A stretch of DNA of 64,000 nt from a virus, in IMG/VR virus record IMGVR_UViG_3300025131_000007, positions 62,001 to 126,000 of that record; one strand, written 5' to 3'. Of the stretch, positions 40,154 through 47,435 are shown piece after piece. Positions within the stretch are counted from its first letter, which is position 1. Each line of letters opens with the position of its first letter. The notes below the pieces were generated by a model that was not told the DNA's origin, did no database searches, and saw nothing but the letters and a program-made list of their open reading frames with translations. The translations under genes and the position numbers were made by a program.

Positions 40154-40284
40154 GTTTTTTCAACTTTTTTCTTGACAACTCCCTGAGAACGGGATACATT
40201 ATATATACCAATAAAAATTAGGAGTAAATAGTGAAAGTAGGTAGCTTAGTTTATGATGATCATTATGGCAATGGCATTGTGATT
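39999..40284 (+). repeat. 53-bp exact direct duplication in two array genes
   Basis: The segments 39999-40051 and 40232-40284 are identical, covering the start of two paralogues; sequence diverges sharply afterwards. Confidence 0.9.
40172..40200 (+). promoter_or_regulatory. Array promoter (TTGACA/TACATT with AACGGGA)
   Basis: TTGACA (40172-40177), 17-bp spacer with CCCTGAGAACGGGA, TACATT (40195-40200). Nearly the same 60 bp, down to AATTAGGAGTAAA, recur at 41459. Confidence 0.85.
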
Positions 40285-40392
40285 GAAGTTTTGAGCGTTG
40301 GCGTGGTAATCCACTTTACCGACCACAAAAAGGTTTGTTTTTTGGATCAACAATTGATAGATGCCGTTGAGGTGATCAGTGAAGCCCGGTAA
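40231..40392 (+). CDS. KVGDLV-family protein (KVGSLV), recent duplicate
   Basis: GTG start; MKVGSLVYDDHYGNGIVIEV, VVIHFTDHKKVCFL, ending VEVISEAR; 53 residues. 14-bp overlap with the next gene. Confidence 0.75.
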   Translation: MKVGSLVYDDHYGNGIVIEVLSVGVVIHFTDHKKVCFLDQQLIDAVEVISEAR

Positions 40393-40582
40393 CTTAGTCA
40401 GAATCATCCACACCGGCTATTATGGAGCCAAAGAAGGCGTTGGGTTGGTGATGAAGGTCAGCAACCACTTTGAACACGTTCACGGTGGTTTTCCGCGCAG
40501 CGTTACCTATGTAACCGTGAAATGGAATAGTGATACAACTACCATCGAAGAAGATGATCAGTTGGTGGTGGTGAACAAATGA
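40379..40582 (+). CDS. KVGDLV-family protein (KPGNLV)
   Basis: GTG start; MKPGNLVRIIHTGYYG, GVGLVMKVSNHFEH, YVTVKWNSDTT, ending LVVVNK; 67 residues. ATGA overlap with the next gene. Confidence 0.75.
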   Translation: MKPGNLVRIIHTGYYGAKEGVGLVMKVSNHFEHVHGGFPRSVTYVTVKWNSDTTTIEEDDQLVVVNK

Positions 40583-40764
40583 AAGTAGGTGATTTGGTAA
40601 AATACAATAGTCCTCATCGCAGAAGCGATATACTCGCAAGCAGGGTCGGGGTCATCATTGAAGCCCAAAAACGAAAGCACTTTCCCTTGCGTTCGGTGAC
40701 CGTCTTATGGGCAAACGGGAAGAAGGGGAGTTATCCCGATAAATACTTAGAGGTGATCGCATGA
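40579..40764 (+). CDS. KVGDLV-family protein
   Basis: MKVGDLVKYNSPHRRSD, RVGVIIEAQKRKH, VTVLWANGKKGSY, ending YLEVIA; 61 residues. ATGA overlaps at both ends. Confidence 0.75.
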   Translation: MKVGDLVKYNSPHRRSDILASRVGVIIEAQKRKHFPLRSVTVLWANGKKGSYPDKYLEVIA

Positions 40765-40970
40765 AAGTAGGTGACTTGGTTGCAACAACCCATAACAGCA
40801 GAAGATATGTCGGGGTTGTGGTTGAAATTATTCAGAATGAGGTGTTTGGTTGGTCTTGCAGTCGTATGCGGGAGCTTGCAGGTCACTCTGTGTTGGTTGC
40901 TTATCCAACCGGAGAGCGCAGACGTTATAAGAATGGCGGTAGATTAGAGGTGATAAGTGAAAGCAGGTAA
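40761..40970 (+). CDS. KVGDLV-family protein
   Basis: MKVGDLVATTHNSRRYVGVV, VEIIQNEVFGWSCSRMRE, VLVAYPTGERRRY, ending LEVISESR; 69 residues. 14-bp overlap with the next gene. Confidence 0.75.
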   Translation: MKVGDLVATTHNSRRYVGVVVEIIQNEVFGWSCSRMRELAGHSVLVAYPTGERRRYKNGGRLEVISESR

Positions 40971-41124
40971 TTTAGTGAGAATAAAACGAGGTGATTACAA
41001 AGGTAAGGTGGCTGTTGTGATCAAAGTTGCCAAACGGCTCCCCAGAGTTGTTCATTGCCTCCACTCTTGGAATCCCTCTCAAGATGAGTTTGGCTACTAC
41101 AGGGAAGATTTGGAGGTATTATGA
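40957..41124 (+). CDS. KVGDLV-family protein (KAGNLV)
   Basis: GTG start; MKAGNLVRIKRGDYKGKVAV, VIKVAKRLPRVVHCLHSW, ending DLEVL; 55 residues. ATGA overlap with the next gene. Confidence 0.75.
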   Translation: MKAGNLVRIKRGDYKGKVAVVIKVAKRLPRVVHCLHSWNPSQDEFGYYREDLEVL

Positions 41125-41285
41125 AAGTAGGAGATTTAGTTAGACATAAAATAGGATCTCTTGATAGGAAAGGCATTGTTACAGAATGGAACGATCACGG
41201 TGATGTATGGGTTGTGTTTTTCGATGGCAGCAAGCCTACATGGTGTCGATGGCGAAACATTGAGGTGTTAAGTGAAAGTAGGTGA
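41121..41285 (+). CDS. KVGDLV-family protein
   Basis: MKVGDLVRHKIGSLDRKGIV, TEWNDHGDVWVVFFDGS, ending IEVLSESR; 54 residues. 14-bp overlap with the next gene. Confidence 0.75.
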   Translation: MKVGDLVRHKIGSLDRKGIVTEWNDHGDVWVVFFDGSKPTWCRWRNIEVLSESR

Positions 41286-41445
41286 CTTGGTGAAATGGAA
41301 CTTCAAGACCCGATACGCAGACTGGAAGGAGATAGGGATTATCATTCGCTGTATTCCCGGCACCGATAAACGAAAGGTTGTTCATTGGTCAAGCGGAGAG
41401 AGGGGTAGCTATAAACCCCACCAGTTGAAGGTGGTAAGAAAATAA
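41272..41445 (+). CDS. KVGDLV-family protein
   Basis: GTG start; MKVGDLVKWNFKTRYADWKE, IGIIIRCIPGTDKRKVVHW, ending QLKVVRK; 57 residues. Ends before the next promoter. Confidence 0.75.
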   Translation: MKVGDLVKWNFKTRYADWKEIGIIIRCIPGTDKRKVVHWSSGERGSYKPHQLKVVRK

Positions 41446-41458
41446 ATACTTTTTTTTC

Positions 41459-41487
41459 TTGACAACTCCCTGAGAACGGGATACATT
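41459..41487 (+). promoter_or_regulatory. Array promoter, copy of the 40172 cassette
   Basis: TTGACA (41459-41464), 17-bp spacer with CCCTGAGAACGGGA, TACATT (41482-41487). Confidence 0.85.
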
Positions 41488-41518
41488 ATATATACCAATA
41501 AAAATTAGGAGTAAACCA

Positions 41519-41671
41519 GTGCATAGATTTGGATCCATTGTAGAATACGCTAACGGCGAATATGCTATGATCATAGACTATTACAAACCAACCAATACAT
41601 ATATAATTCGTTTCCTTGTTGATGAAGAAGAGATAGCCGCATCTGAAGATGAATTCACGGTGGTATCGTGA
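41519..41671 (+). CDS. KVGDLV-family protein (FGSIV)
   Basis: GTG start; MHRFGSIVEYANGEYAMIID, NTYIIRFLVDEEE, ending FTVVS; 50 residues. ATGA-type (GTGA) overlap with the next gene. Confidence 0.65.
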   Translation: MHRFGSIVEYANGEYAMIIDYYKPTNTYIIRFLVDEEEIAASEDEFTVVS

Positions 41672-41832
41672 AAGTGGGTAACTTGGTCAAGACCACACCC
41701 AAAGGATACGTCGCTCTCGTTGTCGAGGGCTACAACATTCCAAAAGGCTTGTGGCGAGTCCGTTGGCTTAACGGAATGGGCAAAGGGAAAATAGGGCTTT
41801 GCTCTGCCAAGTCGGTCGAAGTGATAGCATGA
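41668..41832 (+). CDS. KVGDLV-family protein (KVGNLV)
   Basis: GTG start; MKVGNLVKTTPKGYVALVVE, GYNIPKGLWRVRWLNG, ending VEVIA; 54 residues. Confidence 0.75.
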   Translation: MKVGNLVKTTPKGYVALVVEGYNIPKGLWRVRWLNGMGKGKIGLCSAKSVEVIA

Positions 41833-42029
41833 ACGTAGGTGATCTTATAAAAAGCACTACCCGCTATAAGGATCAGTTAATGATGGTGGTTGAGACTCGA
41901 ACACTATGTGATCTGTTTGGAGAATTCCAACAAATTCGGGCACTTAGTTTAAAAACTGGCATTCAAACCCGTTGGTGCCGATCAGAAACATGGAAGGTGA
42001 TAAGTGGAAAAAACTCCCATTGTAGATAA
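41829..42029 (+). CDS. KVGDLV-family protein (NVGDLI)
   Basis: MNVGDLIKSTTRYKDQLMMV, VETRTLCDLFGEFQQIRALS, ending WKVISGKNSHCR; 66 residues. Last member of the main array. The next gene starts within it in another frame. Confidence 0.75.
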   Translation: MNVGDLIKSTTRYKDQLMMVVETRTLCDLFGEFQQIRALSLKTGIQTRWCRSETWKVISGKNSHCR

Positions 42030-42117
42030 AAAAGATAAAGAAAAAACAAAAGAAGAGAAAAGATCCACACCCAAAAAAGAAGACAAGAAGCCCTTTAACG
42101 ATCCTATTGACTGGTGA
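42004..42117 (+). CDS. Small lysine-rich peptide
   Basis: 37 residues, mostly Lys, Glu and Asp (VDKKDKEKTKEEKRSTPKK), ending FNDPIDW. GTG start placed like the array starts. Probably disordered. Not recognised. Confidence 0.45.
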   Translation: MEKTPIVDKKDKEKTKEEKRSTPKKEDKKPFNDPIDW

Positions 42118-42121
42118 TAAA

Positions 42122-42304
42122 ATGAAAAATAATGATAGCCAACACCACGTTGCACAAAAGAGAAAAAGAATAAATAAGAGAAATTGGTTAGCCGTTCACG
42201 CTCATAACCGTAAGGGCGGGCCAATGCAATCCAAGAAAAGGAAGGATGAACGCCGACAATCACGACAAAAATATACTATTCGCAATTATTTCCTTGACGA
42301 ATAG
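42122..42304 (+). CDS. Small basic protein
   Basis: 60 residues, strongly basic (KRKRINKRNWLAVHAHNRKG, QSKKRKDERRQSRQ). May bind nucleic acid. Its 3' end contains the next promoter's -35 box. Confidence 0.55.
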   Translation: MKNNDSQHHVAQKRKRINKRNWLAVHAHNRKGGPMQSKKRKDERRQSRQKYTIRNYFLDE

Positions 42305-42321
42305 CCAAAACAGGTTAAATT
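42294..42321 (+). promoter_or_regulatory. Array-type promoter for the zinc-knuckle gene
   Basis: TTGACG (42294-42299), 16-bp spacer, TAAATT (42316-42321), then ATATATAC as in neighbours. Confidence 0.65.
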
Positions 42322-42348
42322 ATATATACAAAACAGGAGTAAAAGAAC

Positions 42349-43203
42349 ATGTCTCGATATTGTACGCAATGCTATGAGCCCGGTCACAACAGGCGCACAT
42401 GCCCAGAACTAACTCAAGATCATAAGGACAATTGGGTACATTACCGTCGCCTTCACCAACAATATAAAGACGCTGGCGAAAGTCACCCTTATTATGAAAA
42501 GAGGGTAAAACATTTTAGGGATCTTATTATTGAGAGAACAGGCACAGACCCAGAAACCGGCGCCAAAGTAACGAAGAAGACTCAGAAAGAACTATCACGA
42601 AAGAAAATAATGTGTTCATATTGCCGACAAAACGGTCATACACGCCGGGTTTGTGTTCATCTCAAAGAGGATATGCAAGTCAAGCGCTACGCTTTGGGAA
42701 TGTTTCGACAACAAGCACAAGACACATTAAACCAAGCAAAAATAAACTTTGGAACTCTTGCGGTTTTCGAAGTTCGTAATTTCGATCATGAAATGGGACA
42801 ATGGAAATACTCTGAGCGCGTATACATGGTAACTAAATTCCGATGGAAAGACGCGGCTTATTCTAATCGGACAATGGAACAGCAATTTATAGGGATGGAA
42901 TTGGTAGGTCATCGACAAGATCACTCAAATCGTGGGTATCAAGTTCGGTGGGTTTCTATTAACGCACTTGCATACCCACAAATCGGGGCTGGAAAGGTAT
43001 CACATTCATCATGTGGAGTGCAAGCCCCTGAATATTGGCTTGCAGCACTCGATCACCCCAACCATGAGACGTTGAAAGCTGCTTCATTTCCTACTGGAAA
43101 AATGCGGTGTGGATCATATTCTTATGATGCTTTTAAGAATGTCGATCACCCTTTTTATATAGCGCGTGTGGCGCTTGGCTTAGACCTATCCACCGATTAT
43201 TAA
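42349..43203 (+). CDS. Protein with two CCHC zinc knuckles
   Basis: Two C-x2-C-x4-H-x4-C knuckles, C5-C8-H13-C18 (CTQCYEPGHNRRTC) and C89-C92-H97-C102 (CSYCRQNGHTRRVC), the retroviral-type nucleic-acid-binding fold. They are joined by a helical, basic spacer. The C-terminal 170 residues look globular and strand-rich (VFEVRNFDHEMGQWKYSERV, QVRWVSINALAYP). Zinc knuckles usually bind single-stranded RNA or DNA. Own promoter and AGGAG. The partner domain is not recognised. Confidence 0.8.
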   Translation: MSRYCTQCYEPGHNRRTCPELTQDHKDNWVHYRRLHQQYKDAGESHPYYEKRVKHFRDLIIERTGTDPETGAKVTKKTQKELSRKKIMCSYCRQNGHTRRVCVHLKEDMQVKRYALGMFRQQAQDTLNQAKINFGTLAVFEVRNFDHEMGQWKYSERVYMVTKFRWKDAAYSNRTMEQQFIGMELVGHRQDHSNRGYQVRWVSINALAYPQIGAGKVSHSSCGVQAPEYWLAALDHPNHETLKAASFPTGKMRCGSYSYDAFKNVDHPFYIARVALGLDLSTDY

Positions 43204-43233
43204 AAATAAATCAATCTTTTTTCAACTATTTTC

Positions 43234-43261
43234 TTGACAAGACCCGCCAACGGGTTATATT
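43234..43261 (+). promoter_or_regulatory. Promoter for the MoxR-type gene (CAACGGG)
   Basis: TTGACA (43234-43239), 16-bp spacer with CCCGCCAACGGG, TATATT (43256-43261). Confidence 0.85.
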
Positions 43262-43308
43262 TATAATACAAGATAAGAATAAACACTTTCCCCTCAATGG
43301 AGTAACAA

Positions 43309-44397
43309 ATGACAGTAGATTTCGCAACTTTCACAAGAGTAGCCCCACATATCCTTGACGCAAAACTTCCCGTACTTGTGCGTGGTCGTCATGGTGTAGG
43401 AAAATCCCAAATAGTATATCAAATTGCAGCAGCGCGTAATCTCCCCGTTATCGAACGTCGCGCCTCTCAAATGACCGAGGGTGATCTGTTGGGTCTTCCT
43501 GATACCGCTGATACTTCTATCAATGGTCGCAAAGCTACCACCTGGAACGCTCCAGACTGGCTTGTAACTGCGTGTGAACAACCGGTGCTCTTATTCCTCG
43601 ATGAAGTTGATAGAGCTACCTTAGAAGTTCGTCAAGGGCTGTTTGAGCTTACAGATAGTCGTAAGATCAACGGTTGGCATCTTCATGCTGATACTTTGAT
43701 CGTTGCTGCTGTCAATGGTGGCGAAAACGGCGCTCAATATCAAGTCGGTGAAATGGATCCTGCTGAATTGGATCGTTGGACAGTGTTTGACGTTGAACCT
43801 TCTGTGGAAGACTGGCTTAAATGGGCGAATAATGATAAGATCGATAGTGTTATTTGGGATTTTATCAACACAAATCGCAACCATCTTGAGCACGTTGGTG
43901 AATTCGAGCCTAATAAGGTTTATCCTTCTCGCCGTTCGTGGGATCGTTTCAATACCACCGCTGCACCTTTGGGTGTGTTTGGTGAGGACGGCGATATGGA
44001 TATGTTATTTAATCTTGCTACCGCTTTCCTTGGTTTTGAAGCTGCTGTTGCTTGTCGTGACTTTGTTGAAAAATATGAATGGCAAGTCACTATTGAAGAC
44101 ATTCTTGAAAAAGGCGATCTTGCCAAAACTGAAAAATGGGGAATCAATGATCACGCTGCCATGATAGAGAAATTCGAGGCTTCAAGTGTTTTTAGTGAAA
44201 CCTTGCCAGTTGCTAAAATTCGCAACCTTGCCAACTACTTTGTGAAGTTGCCTTCTGAAGTGGCTATGAAACTTTGGACCGTCATCGGTGACACCGATAA
44301 TATTGATAATGTTATTGCTCTCCACAAAGCACAAACCACTGACGGCACCCTTGTCAGCGATCACTTGGTTGAAATTCTTGGTGGCAATACCGACTGA
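43309..44397 (+). CDS. MoxR-type AAA+ ATPase
   Basis: The 362 residues have Walker A GRHGVGKS (26-33), Walker B VLLFLDEVDR (93-102), a sensor-1-like VAAVNGG and an arginine-finger-region MDPAELDRW. The lid and C-terminal helices follow. MoxR ATPases act with a VWA-domain partner as chaperones that insert metals or remodel complexes. The neighbouring gene at 44733 encodes that partner. The pair sits amid accessory genes with a shared promoter type, so the phage carries its own copy of this remodelling system; its target is unknown. Confidence 0.88.
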   Translation: MTVDFATFTRVAPHILDAKLPVLVRGRHGVGKSQIVYQIAAARNLPVIERRASQMTEGDLLGLPDTADTSINGRKATTWNAPDWLVTACEQPVLLFLDEVDRATLEVRQGLFELTDSRKINGWHLHADTLIVAAVNGGENGAQYQVGEMDPAELDRWTVFDVEPSVEDWLKWANNDKIDSVIWDFINTNRNHLEHVGEFEPNKVYPSRRSWDRFNTTAAPLGVFGEDGDMDMLFNLATAFLGFEAAVACRDFVEKYEWQVTIEDILEKGDLAKTEKWGINDHAAMIEKFEASSVFSETLPVAKIRNLANYFVKLPSEVAMKLWTVIGDTDNIDNVIALHKAQTTDGTLVSDHLVEILGGNTD

Positions 44398-44657
44398 TGG
44401 AAGGGTGGCGCAAAAACAGGCGCAAGATCCCCCCACCAACCCGCCAAGGGATCGGTGTGGGGGATCTTCTTTTACGTGAGTGTGACAAACGTCTTTGTAT
44501 CGTGTTAAATGTAGAAAAGAGCGCAAAAGCTGTGTATGGTATGTCTGGGGAATATAGGGCAAATTACCGTTTATATACAGCAAAGGGCAACTTGAGGGTT
44601 AAAGATACAGAGATTATTGCGGGTTATGAAGTTTTAAGTTATGCTTTACGAGAATAA
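44397..44657 (+). CDS. GDLV-family protein (VGDLL)
   Basis: 86 residues with a 20-residue basic leader (WRKNRRKIPPPTRQG), then IGVGDLLLRECDKRLCIVLN, a Tyr-rich loop and GYEVLSYALRE. Starts in the stop of the ATPase gene. Its early coding region also forms the hairpin at 44424. Confidence 0.6.
   Translation: MEGWRKNRRKIPPPTRQGIGVGDLLLRECDKRLCIVLNVEKSAKAVYGMSGEYRANYRLYTAKGNLRVKDTEIIAGYEVLSYALRE
44424..44468 (+). repeat. GC-rich hairpin just after the MoxR gene
   Basis: AAGATCCCCC (44424-44433) pairs with GGGGGATCTT (44459-44468), extended by ACC/GGT with a bulge; the T-rich tail TTCTTTT follows. It could be an attenuator or transcript-end structure inside the next gene. Confidence 0.6.
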
Positions 44658-44679
44658 TACAGAAAACGCATATTTCTTC

Positions 44680-44708
44680 TTGACAAACCCCGTTCAACGG
44701 GATACATT
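44680..44708 (+). promoter_or_regulatory. Promoter with CCCGTTCAACGGG dyad
   Basis: TTGACA (44680-44685), 17-bp spacer holding CCCCGTTCAACGGGA, TACATT (44703-44708). Identical in this core to the promoter at 46982. Confidence 0.88.
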
Positions 44709-44732
44709 ATATATACAATGGGAGTACATTAA

Positions 44733-46049
44733 ATGACAGAAGAGAACAAATCACCGAAAAACGTGGAATCCACAACGGATAATAAAGTTGTGCATCCACC
44801 TTTTAATCTTAATATGCACACTGCGCGGCTACTCATGCGAGAACCGTTCTTTGCTGCTCTTAGTCGTCGGATCGATAAGACCGCGAGCACCGCAATACCG
44901 ACCGCTGGGGTTCGGGTCAATCCTGATCGCGCACAGTTTGAAATGCTTTACAATCCTGAGTTTTTCGCTCAGTTGAAAGATGAACATAAGTTAGGCGTGT
45001 TAATGCACGAATTCTATCATATCATCTTTGAGCATGTGACCGGGCGTAAACCCTCCGATGGCCTTAAACGCATTGATAACATAGCGATGGATCTGGCGAT
45101 TAACGGTTTGCCCGAAATGCGTGGTAAATTGCCATGTGAAGCCGAACCGGGGCCTATTATTGGGAAAAAGCCTATGAAGGCCTGTATGCCCGGTGAAGGC
45201 CCATTCAAGGATCTACCGGCTGGTAAAACCTATGAATGGTATCTTGCTGCTCTTAAAAAGAAACAAGAAGAACAACAAAATGAGAAAGGTGAAGGTGAGC
45301 CCGGCGAAGGTCAGCCCGGTGAAGGCAGTGGGCAACCCGGTGATGGCGATCCGTTCGGTGGAATGGATTCATTCGATGAACATGATCAGTTCGGTGAGGC
45401 CGATGGAACAACCAAAGATATAGCCAAAGAAAGACTGAAAGAGGCACTTAAAAAGGCTTCAGAAGAAGCAGAACGCGCCCGTAATTGGGGTTCTGTATCG
45501 TCTTCCATGCGACAGGAGATACTTGATCGGATTAGCACCAAAGTTGACTGGCGCAAAGTGCTTAGATACTTCGTGAAAACCTCTCAGCGCGCCGATCGTT
45601 TCTCTACTCCACGCCGCTTGAACAAGCGTTTTCCTAAGATCCATCCTGGCAAGCGAGTGCGCCGCCATGCTCGAATCGCTATCTCTATCGATCAGTCTGG
45701 ATCGGTGGATGATGGGATGCTCGCAGCGTTCTTTTCAGAGTTAAATAAACTTGCTGAGATAGCCGAGTTTACTGTGGTGCCATTTGATACCACAGTAGCA
45801 GAGGATAAAGTATATGTTTGGAAAAAAGGGCAAACCAAAAAGACCGAACGCGTTTTGTGTGGTGGAACGTGCTTTGACGCTCCAACGCGATATGTGAACG
45901 AGCGCAAATTTGACGGTCATATTATACTTACTGATATGATGGCACCTAAGCCAGTTCCCTCCGCATGTCAGCGCATGTGGATGACCACCAAAGCGAACGT
46001 TGGCCGGCCATACTTTCAAACCAACGAACGCGTTATAGCAGTAGACTAA
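44733..46049 (+). CDS. VWA-like metallopeptidase-type partner of MoxR (DUF2201-like)
   Basis: The 438 residues contain MHEFYHIIFEH at 91-101, a zinc-metallopeptidase-like HExxH, then a Gly/Glu/Pro-rich spacer (GEGEPGEGQPGEG region). The C-terminal part is a VWA-like domain with the MIDAS-type D320-x-S322-x-S324 (IDQSGSV). Proteins with this domain order are partners of MoxR ATPases. It follows its ATPase with one small GDLV gene between. The HEFYH residues suggest metal binding, but peptidase activity has not been shown for the family generally. Own promoter and GGGAG. Confidence 0.85.
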   Translation: MTEENKSPKNVESTTDNKVVHPPFNLNMHTARLLMREPFFAALSRRIDKTASTAIPTAGVRVNPDRAQFEMLYNPEFFAQLKDEHKLGVLMHEFYHIIFEHVTGRKPSDGLKRIDNIAMDLAINGLPEMRGKLPCEAEPGPIIGKKPMKACMPGEGPFKDLPAGKTYEWYLAALKKKQEEQQNEKGEGEPGEGQPGEGSGQPGDGDPFGGMDSFDEHDQFGEADGTTKDIAKERLKEALKKASEEAERARNWGSVSSSMRQEILDRISTKVDWRKVLRYFVKTSQRADRFSTPRRLNKRFPKIHPGKRVRRHARIAISIDQSGSVDDGMLAAFFSELNKLAEIAEFTVVPFDTTVAEDKVYVWKKGQTKKTERVLCGGTCFDAPTRYVNERKFDGHIILTDMMAPKPVPSACQRMWMTTKANVGRPYFQTNERVIAVD

Positions 46050-46060
46050 GGAATCAACAC

Positions 46061-46372
46061 ATGAAAAGATTAATGAACAGTCACGTAATAAAAGCATGGG
46101 TAGATGGAGAAGCAGCAAAAAACCACAAAGGCACACTTACAGCTTTTGGTTGTGGTGGTTTGTATAGCTATCATCTTAAAATAGGTCAACGAACTAAGAC
46201 GGGGGTATGTGTTTTAAGCGAGTTTAACGCCCGTACGGGTAGTTTTCGCTCACAAACTACGTCTACCCACGTAAACCTTGCTAAGCGCGTTATACGCGGC
46301 TCTGGGGGGCTTGTGATGCACCCTCGAGTATGGGAAACTTCACCACTCCATGAAGATGAGCTTCCGTTCTGA
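46061..46372 (+). CDS. Unknown protein
   Basis: A 103-residue protein: HVIKAWVDGEAAKNHKGTLT, a Gly/Tyr stretch (FGCGGLYSYHLKIG), and a basic core. Could be a small beta domain. ATG at 46061 after AAGGA; the longer open frame lies inside the VWA gene. Not recognised. Confidence 0.6.
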   Translation: MKRLMNSHVIKAWVDGEAAKNHKGTLTAFGCGGLYSYHLKIGQRTKTGVCVLSEFNARTGSFRSQTTSTHVNLAKRVIRGSGGLVMHPRVWETSPLHEDELPF

Positions 46373-46641
46373 TGTCGGATGATCAATATAAAGATTATCC
46401 TAATGTCGTTGATTTCCACGCGTGGAAAAAACAGAAAGATGTCGACGACGAAGAAGATTTAAAGGAAAGTTTAGGCTATTTTCGTCAATTGTTAAATGAC
46501 ATCGTTGGCGATATGGGATTAGGAGATCCTGCTTATCGCACTTTTCATATTCCGTTAGGTGATGAGTTACTGTCGGGATCTTCTACATTTTTTGACTTTG
46601 AAGAATGGGATCCAATGGGCGACGACGATGAAACAAGGTAA
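46372..46641 (+). CDS. Unknown acidic protein
   Basis: 89 residues, Asp-rich (VDDEEDLKES, DPMGDDDETR). Overlaps the previous stop. Not recognised. Confidence 0.55.
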   Translation: MSDDQYKDYPNVVDFHAWKKQKDVDDEEDLKESLGYFRQLLNDIVGDMGLGDPAYRTFHIPLGDELLSGSSTFFDFEEWDPMGDDDETR

Positions 46642-46846
46642 ATTAAGGGTTGGTGATCTGGTTTGTATCACCAAGCACACCGATGATGATCGCCTTCCTA
46701 CTTCACGTATCGGCATTTTGTTGCGGAGGCTCCGCACTACCGTTCATTATACCGATACGCGCCCGGCCGCCACCCCTGTGTGGTTTATCCAGTTTACTAA
46801 CGGTGAGATATTACAGTTTCACGAAATGTATATAAAAAAGGTATAG
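46628..46846 (+). CDS. GDLV-family protein (RVGDLV)
   Basis: 72 residues: KLRVGDLVCITKHTDDD, RIGILLRRLRTTVHY, VWFIQFTNGEI, ending EMYIKKV. The ATG in the last codons of the previous gene is the start. Confidence 0.65.
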   Translation: MKQGKLRVGDLVCITKHTDDDRLPTSRIGILLRRLRTTVHYTDTRPAATPVWFIQFTNGEILQFHEMYIKKV

Positions 46847-46850
46847 AATA

Positions 46851-46985
46851 ATGAATCTTGAAACAAATCTAATAGTTACGCTTGCCGCCATCGTAAAAAT
46901 GCTATCCTACTGTTATCCGGTGCTGATCGTGGCTATTCTTATGATGATAGCAGAAAAACACATCAAACCCGATCTTTCTTCTTGA
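46851..46985 (+). CDS. Tiny membrane protein
   Basis: 44 residues with one hydrophobic segment (SYCYPVLIVAILMMIA). Its stop codon lies in the next promoter's -35 box. Confidence 0.5.
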   Translation: MNLETNLIVTLAAIVKMLSYCYPVLIVAILMMIAEKHIKPDLSS

Positions 46986-47010
46986 CAAACCCCGTTCAAC
47001 GGGATACATT
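46982..47010 (+). promoter_or_regulatory. Promoter with CCCGTTCAACGGG dyad
   Basis: TTGACA (46982-46987), 17-bp spacer, TACATT (47005-47010); the core duplicates that at 44680. Confidence 0.88.
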
Positions 47011-47039
47011 ATATATACACAATGAATAGGAGTGTAAAA

Positions 47040-47363
47040 ATGGATACAAACAAAGCAACATTGCTCCACTGTAGGGCCACAAGACAACGCTTGATAAACG
47101 AAACGGTTGAAGCGCTGCAAAATAGACGAACTGATATCATGCTTGTTATGGGTTTCTATCGCATAATGGAATCCGCAGATATTCCTTTGATTATGGCAGC
47201 ACACAAAGCTGTGGGTCAGCGCGTGGTGGATGCTGTTATGAAAGCAACCGACAATAAAGATCCACAATGCCCACTTTATGAGTCGTTACAAGAGAGTAGC
47301 GCTTTTAACCAAAAGATAGAACACGCTGTATCTCTTTATAAGGCTGGATACGCCCCACAATAA
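47040..47363 (+). CDS. Unknown helical protein
   Basis: 107 residues, all helical (CRATRQRLINETVEALQNR, AHKAVGQRVVDAVMKATDNK). ATG after AGGAG. Not recognised. Confidence 0.6.
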   Translation: MDTNKATLLHCRATRQRLINETVEALQNRRTDIMLVMGFYRIMESADIPLIMAAHKAVGQRVVDAVMKATDNKDPQCPLYESLQESSAFNQKIEHAVSLYKAGYAPQ

Positions 47364-47378
47364 AAGTCAACTATTTTC

Positions 47379-47407
47379 TTGACAAATCCCCTTCAACGGG
47401 ATACATT
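47379..47407 (+). promoter_or_regulatory. Promoter (CTTCAACGGG)
   Basis: TTGACA (47379-47384), 17-bp spacer with CCCCTTCAACGGGA, TACATT (47402-47407). Confidence 0.85.
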
Positions 47408-47435
47408 ATATATACCAACCAAACAGGAGTAAAAA

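Noticed and set aside
35459-47407. CRISPR array
   Set aside because: The repeated blocks are promoters and gene starts at irregular distances with genes between, not short spacers of equal length.
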